From positions 288,260,863-288,324,862 of the forward strand of contig NC_069660.1 in NCBI RefSeq assembly GCF_027244095.1: a DNA stretch of 64,000 nt, in the 5' to 3' direction. This document shows, piece after piece, positions 55,301 to 64,000 of this stretch. The notes under the pieces are model-generated. The model had not been told where the DNA came from, ran no database searches, and saw only the letters and a list, made by a program, of their open reading frames with translations. Position numbers and translations under genes: made by a program. This DNA comes from Hemicordylus capensis (Eukaryota; Chordata; Lepidosauria; Squamata; Cordylidae). Position 1 is the stretch's first letter; each line of letters starts with the position of its first letter.

Positions 55301-58300
55301 ACAGTTGGTTTACAGCAGCATCAGCACATGTGAAGCCTGAAGACTGTCAGAAGTATGTTGATTATGTTGCCAGTACTCCAGCTCAGTCGATGGACGAATC
55401 AAGGGAACCTAATAAAAACAATCCTGTACAGAGAGAAAACTAGCAATTAGGGCCTAAAACATGGAGTCAAAAAGGATAAGGGATTTGGAAAAGCAGCAGC
55501 TAAAGACTCTGATGTAGCAGAAAGTCTGTTGAATGCTGGAATAAAAATACATTACCTTAGATGCCGTCAAAAGTTCCTCTGAATGATACTCTTTACAAAA
55601 TATCTTTGTTTTGAAAAGGGCTGGTCATTTTGTTTTTTAAAAATGGCTGCTTTAAAGTAGAAGGCATCAGATGCCCCCGCCCACTACATGATAGGCATTT
55701 TAAAGCATTTATCCTAGTTTTATTAGCTCCAGTATAATAGGACTTCATTTCACTTAGTAACATAGGAAGCTGCCATATACTGAGTCAGACCATTGGTCTA
55801 TCTAACTCAGTATTGTCTTCACAGACTGGCAGCGCCTTCTCCAAGGTTGCAGACAGGAATCTCTCTCAGCCCTATATTGGGAGTTGCCAGGGAGGGAACT
55901 CAGAACCTTCTGCTCTTCCCAGAGCAGCTCCATCCCCTGAGGGGAATATCTTACAGTACTCCACATGTCAAGTCTCCCATTCATATGCAACCAGGGAAGA
56001 CCCTGCTTAGCTAAGGGGACAAGTCATGCTTGCTGCCACAAGACCAGCTCTCCTCTTTTCTAATCAACTAGAATGGGTTGGTAAGGAACATTTGTTTTGA
56101 AGACAAGGGAGCTTACAACTAACCAGAAACTAGAACTTAACAGTGCATAGGTAAGAGCATGATAAATCTTTGGTCTCCAGAATGGTGAATCATTATTTGC
56201 AAACTTAGGCCTTAATTAGTTATTAACACTGATTTTCATAAGTGATTCATCCAAAGCTCTAAATGTCTCATTCATCCAAAGTTCTAAATGTCTGTACGAC
56301 ATTCTTAGGAAAAGTCTACTGTAACTTATTTTAGGGAATATACTATGGATTCCCATGATTGACCAATGGCTGTGCTAGTTCTGTGCCTATTTACATAGCT
56401 CACAAGAATGACCGCATAACCATTGCTGGTGTTGAAGTATCTGCTTTTACTGAAGTTGCCACCTATAATTCCCATTGTATGAGAACATAGGAAGAGAAGT
56501 GCCAAACTGCAGCATTAATTTCGTGGATGAATACTTGTTAGCACCAAGTCTGCCAGCATTCTAAGCAGCTGAAGCAAGCCAGGAGTTGACATGCACCCTT
56601 GGTAGTCCACTATTTCAAACAGGCACTTACTTACCACTAACTGACTTATCTGCTTCCAGATAGTCCTTCGCCATATCTTTGTTGCTCCTTTCATGTGAAG
56701 CTACCCCAGTAATCTAGAACGAAGCTTGACGTGCATCACTGGTTCAGCACCACACAGCAAATGGGAACTGTTCCAGTTTTTCTATGATTCCCCCACCCCG
56801 CAAAACCTTCTGTACCAGCTCTTGAGGCAATTTTCACATATGGTAGTTGGAACAAATATACAGTACATCCCATCATGGTGCCAGAGTCCCATGCAAAGAA
56901 TGGTGTATATGTATTTGTTAATACTGTCTGCCCACATGATCTTGGCAGGAGCGGTTTCTGTATCAAGTTCTAAGGTCTCTTGATAAAACAGTGTTACTGA
57001 AAATCAACAGAATGTTCAAAGGCAACAAACTATAATGCCCAAACACACCTCACTAGTATTAGGGTCCAACTCTCAAATTTTAAAGAGATGCCTATTAATA
57101 CCTTCTTGTAGAGTAATCTTTAAGTTATCTCCTCAGAGTTATGGTTAGTGATAACCATATATTGTAACAATCAACAAATGTCTTCACACTTACTTTGCAT
57201 GTGGATGATTTCTAGCAATTTTCTTTAACTCTAGTTCACTGTCACATGTCAAAATGTTTACTCCAATTTTTGCTGCATATTTTATCTGAGAAGCTTGTTT
57301 GCAAGGATTTGTGAATATAATATTTTCAGGAGAAATGCCCAAGTCTTGAACCAATGCCATTTCCGTCTGGAAAAAAACAAAACAAACAAAAATCAACAAA
57401 TTACAAAGGTGGTCAGGTAGATGTAGAAATTAAGTAAGGTTCTATTTTAACACAGTATTGGTTCTAAACAGTGATAAATGGTAAAGCTTTCTACAGAGCC
57501 TTTTAAACCACACACACAAAAACCAAACACACCCCAACCCAGGATCTATAATTAAAAGAATCCTGGGCCAGTCCTATTTTTAAAAAGGATGGGGACTTAC
57601 AATGCTTCTGAAAGGTGTTCATACTTAGGCTTGTAAGTCTTTCAGGGAAGAGTTCCACATTAATGAAACTGTTACTGCTATGTAGCCCTGCTACATACAC
57701 TTGATGTCCAAATACGGCATGCAAACAGCTAAAGTTGCTCATCAGTGGATAAAAGGCCATTCTTAGTTGATCTTGGAGATCACAATTGGAAAAGAGGCAG
57801 TAGTCTTTTAGGTATAATGGAATCCAAGTAATTTAGATTAGAGATGCTCCAGGACACCTCTGTAAACAATACTATTAACAAGAATATGAACTCCATACAT
57901 TTAAGATGTTTGTATTCCATCTTTTCATCATAAAAAAAAATTCCAAAACAGCCCACAAGATGTTAAACATGCAATACAGCATCAGACTAGAACAAGAAAT
58001 CCCACAAATTAGTTGAAATAGCACAACCAATTAAAAAATCAGCCACAGATCAACCACTGGAAGTACAGAAGAATAAAACTGTCTTTACGGGACACTAAAG
58101 ATAAAGTTGGCACTGTATGAATGTCTTTGGGGGGCATGTTCCCTAAGTAGGGCACCACAGAAATCTCCAGTTCACCCATCTAATCTGCGGCAGTGTGGTT
58201 TGTGTTGAATCACCAAAAGTAAAAAAGTCTAAATTAAGCTTCTCATGGATACTTCTGCACATATTCATTAAACAATGGTGTAAGTCTGATCACTAAAATA

Positions 58301-59794
58301 AGCATTTACACAATCTAGGAGGGTGTACTTAGTGTAATTTTTAAAGATAATTTGATGTTTTATATTATGTGATGTCCATAATATGTAATGAATAAATGTA
58401 CTAGTTATTTGTGTCAAGCTGCCCTGCATCTCCTTGTTGTACTGTTTACATTTGCCTTCCCTGGATAAAAAGGAAAATGTGCTATTTCTTCAAAATATTC
58501 CCAGACAGCTAGGACAGTTTTTCTGTGGCAAAGCGTGGGCAAATATAGGAAGCGGTATCCGGAATAATACCTTCCTTTTAAGCAATGGTTAACTTCTCTT
58601 TTAAATTTCAATGGGGCTACTTTGAGTAATTTTCCTCCTCATATCGGCCACTGTTTTTCTGCTCCACCGCCTTCCCTATATTGTGTGTCTGCCTTGACTT
58701 CTCTGGCTTAGCCACCACAAAACAACTGCTCCTCCTATCCAGCATGTCTCTGCATATGTGAATTTAGTCTGTTAGAAACAGAAATTGAAAGCCCAGAAAT
58801 CTCCAAAAGCAAGCTGGGCACTATTGGACAGGCTAGAGCCACTTTAATGAGACGAAACTGAAATGAATGCCCATGTTTGACTGGTAAGCAACTCAGTATG
58901 TGTGCTGGAGAGTTATTTTTAGGAGACCTAAGTGTTGTCGGAGCATATTTGTAATAAGATTTAATTTTGTTTTTACATGACTATTTGAAATTCAACATTT
59001 CATTTACCCTTTTCGGGGGGGGGGAGCAGGTTGCTTACCTGTGACAGGTGATCTTTCTGGTAATCTATGTTCACTCACAACGTGAGTTCTGTGCCTGAGC
59101 TAGTGTACCGGTGCAGAACCCACAATGTGAGGGGACATGGATCACCTCAAAGATTCATTAATTTTCATCCCCCCTGCTCTGAAGGTGAGGGCACCTGGAG
59201 CAGGGCCTATGAATCTAATCTTAAGGAGCAGGCAGCTTCATACGGGAGTAGCCATCATCTACCAAAGTGCCAGAAGATTAGAAAGACACAAAAAACACTC
59301 ACTTTACTTGAACAAGCAAACCCAGTTCCAAGAGCTGCCAGAATCTCAAGTACGCCTGGAGTGGAGTTACATTTTACACTATAAAATGGTTTTATTGGTG
59401 CCATCACATTCTGCCAGTGGATATGCCGTTTGATTAGCTTTCCCAGATCACCGACCAAAAAAGCATTTTTTCCAGTCTACAAAACAAAACAAAAATGTTT
59501 AGGTCTACAGTTGAAGAGTTACAAAAAAATATAGTTCTACACAGACATTTCCTCTTTTGTCAATTACTTATCAGTCATTTGGCCTGTTTCCCCGACTACT
59601 CAGTTATGACCCAGTTCTGAGAATCTTTATGTGATTGTAACCTTTAAAAATATGAATGGTGAAAACAGGTACTGACAAAGCGGTACACTTACAAGGGTAT
59701 GTTCATATATGTAGTTGTCAATTACATCTGCCTTATTTACTCCGTCATCCAGTAAGCCAATAGAGTAGTTTGCATCCTCAAGAAATCCTTTCAT
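46249..59794 (-). CDS. AZIN1: AZIN1, antizyme inhibitor 1, complete spliced CDS, 449 aa
   Basis: Join: 59794-59693, 59476-59303, 57366-57194, 55273-55139, 53527-53446, 51747-51673, 49069-48904, 48267-48152, 47988-47774, 46360-46249. The ten exons join in frame with GT-AG borders and give 449 aa (human 448, from memory). The family is an ornithine decarboxylase homologue without decarboxylase activity. It binds antizyme more tightly than ODC does, freeing ODC and polyamine uptake from antizyme control. Here K69 and Cys359 of the ODC fold are kept, but the residue matching ODC Asp88 is Ala88 and that matching PLP-phosphate-binding Arg277 is Cys274, so it should be inactive. The antizyme-binding element (about 117-140, [14 protein letters not shown]...) carries Lys125 and Lys140, reported as the tight-binding residues of AZIN1. 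The C-terminus is the AZIN1 type ([17 protein letters not shown]), not the ODC degradation tail. Confidence 0.96.
46361..47773 (-). other. AZIN1 last intron
   Basis: Holds an L2-type tail with (ATCA)n at 47693-47752 and a (GT)n(TA)n tract near 46711-46736. Otherwise unremarkable. Confidence 0.85.
47693..47752 (+). mobile_element. L2-type tail
   Basis: TCCTGAGCCATTTTGGAAGG, GCGGTATATAAATC and (AATC)n. Confidence 0.65.
47774..47988 (-). CDS. AZIN1: AZIN1 coding exon 9 (residues 342-412 plus two bases)
   Basis: Acceptor CTTATGTAG, then [20 protein letters not shown]; ends MSISD + TG before GTAAGA. It holds Cys359 of the WGPSCD motif. The codon matching the human RNA-editing site (Ser367) is AAC, Asn368, at 47910-47908. 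215 nt. Confidence 0.96.
48152..48267 (-). CDS. AZIN1: AZIN1 coding exon 8 (residues 303-341)
   Basis: Acceptor TTTTTACAG, then TG GAG CAA ACC; contains [20 protein letters not shown], nearly identical to human. Ends IPEVHK before GTAGGC. 116 nt. Confidence 0.96.
48904..49069 (-). CDS. AZIN1: AZIN1 coding exon 7 (residues 248-302 plus one base)
   Basis: Acceptor TCTTCTAG, then [16 protein letters not shown]; contains [20 protein letters not shown], where Cys274 replaces the PLP-phosphate arginine of ODC. Ends A before donor GTAAGC. 166 nt. Confidence 0.95.
49425..49535. repeat. Inverted repeat / MITE remnant
   Basis: GTCTAAGTGGCTCATGAGTA pairs with ACTTATGAGCCACTTAGTCT; the pairing extends through CCCACTGAAAT / ATTTCAGTGGG around a loop of about 45 bases. 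Confidence 0.75.
49690..49818 (+). mobile_element. L2-type LINE 3' end
   Basis: AAAGCCATCTTTTATC ... GTAAACCACCTAGAGATTTC ... GGCAGTATATAAATTCAATA. Confidence 0.65.
50095..50510. mobile_element. GC-rich palindromic repeat, unclassified
   Basis: CCAGAAGTTGCAGTGACGGC pairs loosely with GGAGCCACCACTGTGACTTC, and further inner arms pair around 50240-50280. Probably a DNA-transposon remnant; termini not fixed. Confidence 0.45.
51673..51747 (-). CDS. AZIN1: AZIN1 coding exon 6 (residues 223-247)
   Basis: Acceptor CATTCTAG, then [16 protein letters not shown], ending DLEK before GTATGA. It holds the glycine loop GGGF of the ODC fold, followed by TDYE where ODC has PGSE. 75 nt, phase 0. Confidence 0.93.
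51817..52127 (-). mobile_element. tRNA-derived SINE, type A
   Basis: ACATAGGAAGCTGCCATATA to ACCACAAGACCAGCTCTCCT. Confidence 0.85.
52262..52455 (+). mobile_element. tRNA-derived SINE, type D, full length
   Basis: AGCTGTAATTCAATGGTACA head, B box GGTTCAATCCCTGG and tail AATACTGAGCTAGATGGACT. Confidence 0.8.
52545..53015. mobile_element. GC-rich repeat, copy 1, unclassified
   Basis: Shares a long block with 63635-64000 (for example GCACTCCGCTA, GACCGGGAGGCTGCA, AGCCTCCCGG). Ends GAGGCTAATCTCACGA and, reversed, GAAGCTCTACACACGA look like imperfect terminal inverted repeats. Minus-strand open frames in both copies are related, but no known domain is visible. Confidence 0.6.
53446..53527 (-). 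CDS. AZIN1: AZIN1 coding exon 5 (residues 195-222)
   Basis: Acceptor TTTTCCAG, then A TTT CAT GTG ([16 protein letters not shown]); ends HCVFDMA before GTAAGT. 82 nt; too short to stand out as an ORF and identified by homology and splice sites. Confidence 0.94.
53640..53730. mobile_element. hAT MITE fragment
   Basis: AGATGATGGGAATTGTAGTC, then CTAGTTTGGGAACCACTGCA, an end found in common hAT MITEs; the other end is missing. Confidence 0.5.
54617..54676. repeat. Short hairpin, probable MITE core
   Basis: GCATCTTTGCATTTCCGCTA pairs with TAGCAGTGGAAGTGCAAAGA across a 12-base centre. Confidence 0.65.
55139..55273 (-). CDS. AZIN1: AZIN1 coding exon 4 (residues 150-194 plus two bases)
   Basis: Acceptor CTCTTAG, then G CTC TTG CTT (LLLHIATED); ends DVQIVGV + AA before GTGAGT. 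135 nt. Human equivalent [21 protein letters not shown]; the acidic loop differs here ([12 protein letters not shown]). Confidence 0.95.
55274..57193 (-). other. AZIN1 intron 3
   Basis: 1.9 kb: SINE A at 55757-56058, a tandem duplication at 56247-56290 (CATCCAAAGCTCTAAATGTC units), otherwise unique. Confidence 0.85.
55757..56058 (-). mobile_element. tRNA-derived SINE, type A
   Basis: TAACATAGGAAGCTGCCATA to CCACAAGACCAGCTCTCCTC. Confidence 0.85.
57194..57366 (-). CDS. AZIN1: AZIN1 coding exon 3 (residues 93-149 plus two bases)
   Basis: Acceptor TTTTTCCAG, then [18 protein letters not shown]; ends ARNHPHA + AA before GTAAGT. It holds the antizyme-binding element with Lys125 and Lys140. 173 nt. 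Confidence 0.96.
57367..59302 (-). other. AZIN1 intron 2
   Basis: 1.9 kb with no repeat I recognise and no extra exon. Confidence 0.8.
59303..59476 (-). CDS. AZIN1: AZIN1 coding exon 2 (residues 35-92)
   Basis: Acceptor TTTTGTAG, then [12 protein letters not shown]; ends [10 protein letters not shown] before GTGAGT. It contains the ODC-fold lysine K69 (FYSVKCN) and Ala88 where ODC has Asp. 174 nt, phase 0. Confidence 0.96.
59693..59794 (-). CDS. AZIN1: AZIN1 coding exon 1 (residues 1-34)
   Basis: Codes [18 protein letters not shown]... to NYIYEHTL, then donor GTAAGT. Human begins MKGFIDDANYSVGLLDEG. Phase 0. The exon continues upstream as 5' UTR to a probable acceptor at 59891-59892. Confidence 0.96.
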
Positions 59795-59890
59795 CTCAGC
59801 CGTATTCCACAAAGCCGACAGTCATAAACCAAGAAACACAAGGGATAGGCTGCAAAGCCTTAGAGCCGGGTCCTTAAGTTATGCAACAAA
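59795..59890 (-). other. AZIN1: AZIN1 5' UTR in exon 1, with a 9-codon upstream ORF
   Basis: Non-coding part of the first coding exon; the likely acceptor is TTCTGCCAG ending at 59891. An AUG at 59825 opens a 9-codon ORF (MTVGFVEYG) whose TGA (59798-59796) ends one base before the AZIN1 AUG, so the main start lies in the re-initiation zone. Mammalian AZIN1 mRNA is known to be controlled by polyamines through a conserved upstream coding region beginning at a non-AUG codon; I could not locate that region here. Confidence 0.6.
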
Positions 59891-60016
59891 CTGGCAGAAA
59901 AGATAACACATACATTAGTTATTACAACCACAGCAAAATAGAACCAAACATTTATTCTTCCCCCTCCCCTCCATCAGAGGACCACTAACAATGTAAAACA
60001 TACTTCTAGTGTAGTA

Positions 60017-60232
60017 CAGGAGAACCTCGTTATTCGCGGAACTGCTATTTGCGGTTCCGCAAATCCACAGGGTGTCTCATTGACACCCTTTTTCAGTATC
60101 TGCGGATACAAAGGGGTTATAATCCATGTATCCACAGTTCCTAGAGGGCCAGAAGTGACCGCAGAGGTCACTTCAAGCTGCCATTTTGTTTCACAGAGCA
60201 ACACACACAAACCCGAATAACGGGTTCTCCTG
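60017..60232. mobile_element. Pogo/Tigger-like MITE
   Basis: Ends CAGGAGAACCTCGTTATTCG and CAGGAGAACCCGTTATTCGG are inverted repeats. Left flank TA; the right flank is TG, so the TA duplication is imperfect. Recognised by terminal pattern. Confidence 0.7.
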
Positions 60233-60825
60233 TGTTGCAAAACAAGGCTTAAAACCTTAGCTACATATTCAGCAAAGATGTATGATAGAATCTTTCTGAG
60301 ATTTTACCAGTTTGGATCACTGGTAGCCAAACCCTACACGTAGTAAACAAGCACAGCACGAGGAAGAAATTCTAGCCTAGCAATCCCATGTTTTTCACAA
60401 GCAGTATGAAGGAGTACAGTCCCAAAAGGATTCTATATGATATTCTGCTCAACCTGGAGATTAGTTGTTAAATTCCACCTGTAGAGTTTTTACTACTGCG
60501 ATAAAGTGGACTTAAAATAAGTTAACTGATCCCAGACCCAGTTTGGATGGTGGTCGTCAGTTCACATCTGACTCTCCAACATGCAGTTCAATCACCCACC
60601 AACTCAAGACTCACTTAACAAGCTCAAATATCTGAGTCGGGGCAGCCTTTGTTTCCCCGCCAGACTTCTTTTCTATAGTAAACAGCACAGTTGCACGACC
60701 TTCGGAAGACATGCCCAAGAAAAAAAGATCTGTAAAGCCTCGCTTGACACTCGTGACAGTGGATAGAAGATAGATAGATCCTGGTTTGAGGATCATTATA
60801 ACACTATGTTTCTACAGTTGTGAAC
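60233..60825. other. No gene seen
   Basis: Probably AZIN1 5' intron. No 5' UTR exon could be placed from sequence alone. Confidence 0.5.
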
Positions 60826-60965
60826 TTAAGAACAGTCTTTGCTGGTTCAGGCCCAAGGCCTATCTAATCCAGCACCCTGTTTCCCACAGTGGCCCCTCAG
60901 CTGCCTCTGAGAAGCTCACAGGCAAGAGGTGAGGGCACACCCTCTCCCCTGCCTTTACTCTGGAA
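60826..60965 (-). mobile_element. CR1 LINE 3' UTR fragment
   Basis: TAAGAACAGTCTTTGCTGGT to CACACCCTCTCCCCTGCC. Confidence 0.75.
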
Positions 60966-60999
60966 CACAACTGATATAAGGAGGCTTCCTGCCTCTGAA

Positions 61000-61165
61000 C
61001 ATGGAAGTAGCCTAGGTTAGGAACCCCTGGCCTACACTGACTGGCAGCAGTTCTCCAAGGTTTCAGGCAGAAGTCTTCCACAGCAATACCTGAAGATGCC
61101 AGAGAGTGAACCTGAGACCTTCTGGATGCAAAGCAGATGCTCTACCACTGAGCAAACATGTGCTT
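61000..61165 (-). mobile_element. tRNA-derived SINE, type D
   Basis: CTGGCAGCAGTTCTCCAAGG to the tRNA-like GCAGATGCTCTACCACTGAG. Confidence 0.75.
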
Positions 61166-61304
61166 TGCACTATGTCCGAACACTTGTGATCCTGCTACAA
61201 TCTGACATGACTGAAGTACTTGCACTAGTGACTTCTTCTGTATAAAGCTCTTAGGCACTTTTCCATTCTGCCCAGTGGGAAATTCTGAACTGAAAACTTG
61301 CATG

Positions 61305-61703
61305 TAAGGATGTGCACGAACCAGTTCGGAGGCCCTTTTACAGACCTCCGAACCGGTTCAAAGGTCCGGTGGTTTGACAGAAGGGGGTGTTACCTTTAAG
61401 GAGCAGGGACGGTGCTCTTCCCCCTGCCAGCGCAGTGAGTACAAAAGTTCCCATGGGGCGGCAGCATACCTCCTTGCCACCCCAGTGCATGTGGGACCGG
61501 AAGTGCTCGGTGTGTACGCTGCACTCAAACGCGCAAGCACACCAAGCACTTCCCATCCATCGCACACTGGGACAGCAAGGAGGTACGCTGCTGCCCCATA
61601 GGGGCATTTTTACTCACAGCGCTGGCAGGGGAAACAGTGGCAGGGGGAGTAAGGTAACCCCGACCCCGTCAAACCAGCCATCGCCAGTTCCGTGCACATC
61701 CCA
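61305..61703. mobile_element. Non-autonomous hAT, TAGGGATGTGCA-end family
   Basis: Ends TAAGGATGTGCACGAACC / TGGGATGTGCACGGAAC; duplication CTTGCATG / CTTGCAAG (61297-61304, 61704-61711). Large internal palindrome. Confidence 0.85.
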
Positions 61704-62039
61704 CTTGCAAGCTTTCATAGCCACCCCCACCACACTGAACCAATTAAATCTGCAACTGCCCACTATGGAGGCAGTGGGGAAATCTGCCTTTAAGGAGGAA
61801 GTGGAAGGTGCCTGCTAGTCCTGTGCCCAGCTGCATATCTCATCAAGAGAACCCCATGCAATGGGTGGAGCGATGGGTGCCTCATGGAGTTGAAAAACCC
61901 TTCTGTGGTGGCTGCTGCACAGGGGCAGAGCCCAATGTTGGGAACTGACACCTAGCTACAAGGATCCTGCCTTTTAGTAGACAGAGAAGAGAGAACCCGA
62001 ATACTCTCCCAGGGAATGGCTGCTCTTTGACATCTGTGG

Positions 62040-62410
62040 CTGCTTTTAAAAACCTAAAGACCTTTTTATTTGTTCAGGCTTTTACCCCTTAGGGGCTGCT
62101 CTCCGGTTTCAGTTTGTCTTTTTTATGGTTGTTTTTTGGAGTTGTATCGTTTTTACTGTTTAACCTATTTTAAGGGTTTAAATGTGATTTTTATGAGAGT
62201 TTTATACACAGGGATTCCCAGATGTTGTTCACTACAGCTCCCAACATCCCCAGATGCAGTGGCTTTAGGCTGGGAATTATGGGAGTTGTAGTCAACATCT
62301 GGGAATCCCTGTTAGAGGGAACAGTGGTCTTATAGCATATTAACTTTTGTAAGCCGCCTTGGGATGCCTTATGGAAGGCTGTATAAAATATGAATATTAA
62401 ATTACATAAA
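62040..62410 (+). mobile_element. L2-type LINE 3' end with a MITE inserted
   Basis: ACCTAAAGACCTTTTTATTT to GTAAGCCGCCTTGGGATGCC and an AATAAA-like tail, interrupted by the palindrome 62212-62330. Confidence 0.65.
62212..62330. mobile_element. Palindromic hAT MITE, left end truncated
   Basis: CAGGGATTCCCAGATGTTGT / CAACATCTGGGAATCCCTG arms; the right end GTTAGAGGGAACAGTG matches the end of 5680-5815. Confidence 0.72.
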
Positions 62411-62738
62411 ATAAAGTTTGGACTGCTGGGATATAGCCTCTCTACTTTTCAGAGGTAAGAGCAACTCCATTAATACCAAAGTTATACGGCAGAGATATAA
62501 GCAGCAAACTTAATATAGACAGAGTAGGCTCTGCTGAACAATAAATGTTCTAGTATAATGTTTGTGTGTCCACTTTCTTCAGTAATATATTACCTTAAAT
62601 AGTTACTATTCTAATAGTTACCATGGAAAAATATTTAGCTATCAAAGCTACCAGCCAAAATAGTTTTGCTTAAGTTTGTAACTTATTCTTGTTTATACAA
62701 AGAAGATCTACTGCCCAAAGTTCCAGAGTTCACCAAAT

Positions 62739-63050
62739 ATGTAACATAGGAAGCTGCCTTATACTGAGTCAGACCATTGGTCCATCTAGCGCAATATTGA
62801 TGAAACAAACTGGCAGCAGCTTCTCCAAGGTTACAGGCAGGAGTCTCTCTCAGCCCTATCTTGGAGCTGCCAGGGAGGGAACTTGGAACTTTCGGCATGC
62901 AAGCCTGTAGCTGCCCTTCCCAGAGTGGCCTCATCCCCTAAGGATAATATCTTACAATGTTCACACATGTAGTCTCCCATTCAAATGCAAACCAGGGTGG
63001 ACCCTGCTTAGCAAAGGGGACAGTTTATACAAGACCAGCTCTCTTCCTCT
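62739..63050 (-). mobile_element. tRNA-derived SINE, type A
   Basis: GTAACATAGGAAGCTGCCTT to ACAAGACCAGCTCTCTTCC, with small internal insertions. Confidence 0.83.
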
Positions 63051-63634
63051 AAATATGAAAAAGTTGGGACAGGGGAAGCCTCTAGCTCTCAACCACCACT
63101 TTCCCAAACTGATTGGTGGGAAAGGGGACCAAGCATTAGCTAACTCCAGTTCATGTTCTCATTCTCTCTCTCTCACTCACTCACTAAATGAATGTGGCAG
63201 AGAGGTCTTCCCAAAAAATGATGGGGAGAAACTAAGTTAGGGGCAAAATGGGGCAAGAGCTGAAGGCACTGGTAGTATCTCCTTTACACTACCTGCTGAA
63301 GATGAAAACAGAAGGAAGAAAAAGATTTAATGGGGATTTAAACATACACCCAGACGAGCCAATTTTAATTAATACTCTGCTCTAAGCAGTCTCATTATGT
63401 TTAATGTATAATTGACTTTTTCCTCAATAAATCATTTTATAACAGAGCACCAGGGTGCCTATTAGTCAGCTCACACACAAACTGGGTGTGTCAAGGCTCT
63501 TCCGAGCTTAGGCACACCCAAGATGCAAGAGTATTCACTGGCGAACATTTGTTTGATTAGGATTTAATTTAGTAGAGATGACTAAGCTAAGTAGTTTGGT
63601 ACTTTGAGAACAGATCTTACTGCAAAACAACAGC
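63051..63634. other. No gene seen
   Basis: Unique AT-rich sequence with a short CT run at 63162-63184. Confidence 0.5.
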
Positions 63635-64000
63635 TAGAGGCTATTCTCACGATGGGGGGAAACCGGGCTAAAGAAGCTCAGCCCGGTTTTTCCCCATCGT
63701 GAGAACCAGCGGGCTCGCGGGCAAGCCCAGTGGCTCTCTGGCGGCTAGCTCACCAAAGTAGCCTTCCCCTTGGCTCAGGTCACTGGAGCAAGCGCTCCGC
63801 TAACCCAGGTTTCCTGATTGTGTGCTGCCACAGCGCAGCTCCACACCATGGCGACACACGAGTAGACCCCCGACTGGGAGGCTGCAGACAGCCTCCCGGG
63901 CTCAGGGGTCTCTCCAAGATGCCTCGCACGCTTGTGTGGGGCATCCTGGAACTTTCGGGGGCCATGTGGCCCCCAATCCCCGCAGCCCCTGCCGGCTCCG
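63635..64000. mobile_element. GC-rich repeat, copy 2, cut by window end
   Basis: Starts AGAGGCTATTCTCACGATGG and has an inner hairpin (GGGGAAACCGGGCT / AGCCCGGTTTTTCCCC, 63656-63698) not present as such in copy 1. It continues with the block shared with 52545-53015 and runs off the window. Confidence 0.62.

Noticed and set aside
46249-59794. Ornithine decarboxylase ODC1 instead of AZIN1
   Set aside because: The sequence starts MKGF, lacks the Asp88 and Arg277 equivalents and the ODC C-terminal degradation tail, and matches AZIN1 exon by exon.

Overview
This is vertebrate nuclear DNA, most likely from a squamate reptile (lizard or snake). The basis is: two recognisable vertebrate genes with ordinary GT-AG introns; CR1 LINE 3' ends; L2-type LINE tails; a SINE with the BovB-like tail typical of the Sauria SINE; other tRNA-derived SINEs; and very many short non-autonomous hAT elements with 8-bp target-site duplications. 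No prokaryotic, viral or CRISPR-type feature was seen. I could not place the species below squamates.

Two protein-coding genes lie head to tail on the minus strand. KLF10 (TGF-beta-inducible early response zinc-finger repressor) is complete: four coding exons between 19976 and 13138, predicted 479 aa. It has an upstream GC-rich promoter near 20.0-20.3 kb, a second GC-rich region at about 17.4-17.9 kb that looks like the alternative promoter and first exon, and a 3' UTR of about 1.3 kb. AZIN1 (antizyme inhibitor 1) has all ten coding exons between 59794 and 46249, predicted 449 aa. Its upstream non-coding first exon(s) and promoter were not found and probably lie beyond base 64000. Both reading frames join cleanly at every junction and match the known protein lengths. 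The same pair, in the same order and orientation, is adjacent on human chromosome 8q22.3.

Layout: 1-11.8 kb is gene-free and repeat-rich. 11.8-20.3 kb is KLF10. 20.3-44 kb is intergenic and repeat-rich, including a CR1 copy carrying at least seven later insertions (20.8-23.3 kb) and a longer, broken CR1 with endonuclease and reverse-transcriptase remnants (34.7-37.05 kb). 44-60 kb is AZIN1 with its 3' region. 60-64 kb is probably AZIN1 5' intron with more repeats.

The genes do not form a pathway. KLF10 is a nuclear transcriptional repressor. AZIN1 is a cytoplasmic/nuclear regulator of polyamine synthesis that sequesters antizyme.

I did not find a new biological system. The best second-look items are: a perfect 58-bp inverted repeat downstream of the AZIN1 stop; a hAT-derived hairpin inside the KLF10 3' UTR; the AZIN1 RNA-editing codon, Ser in human and Asn (AAC) here; the KLF10 alternative first exon; and an unclassified GC-rich repeat present twice.
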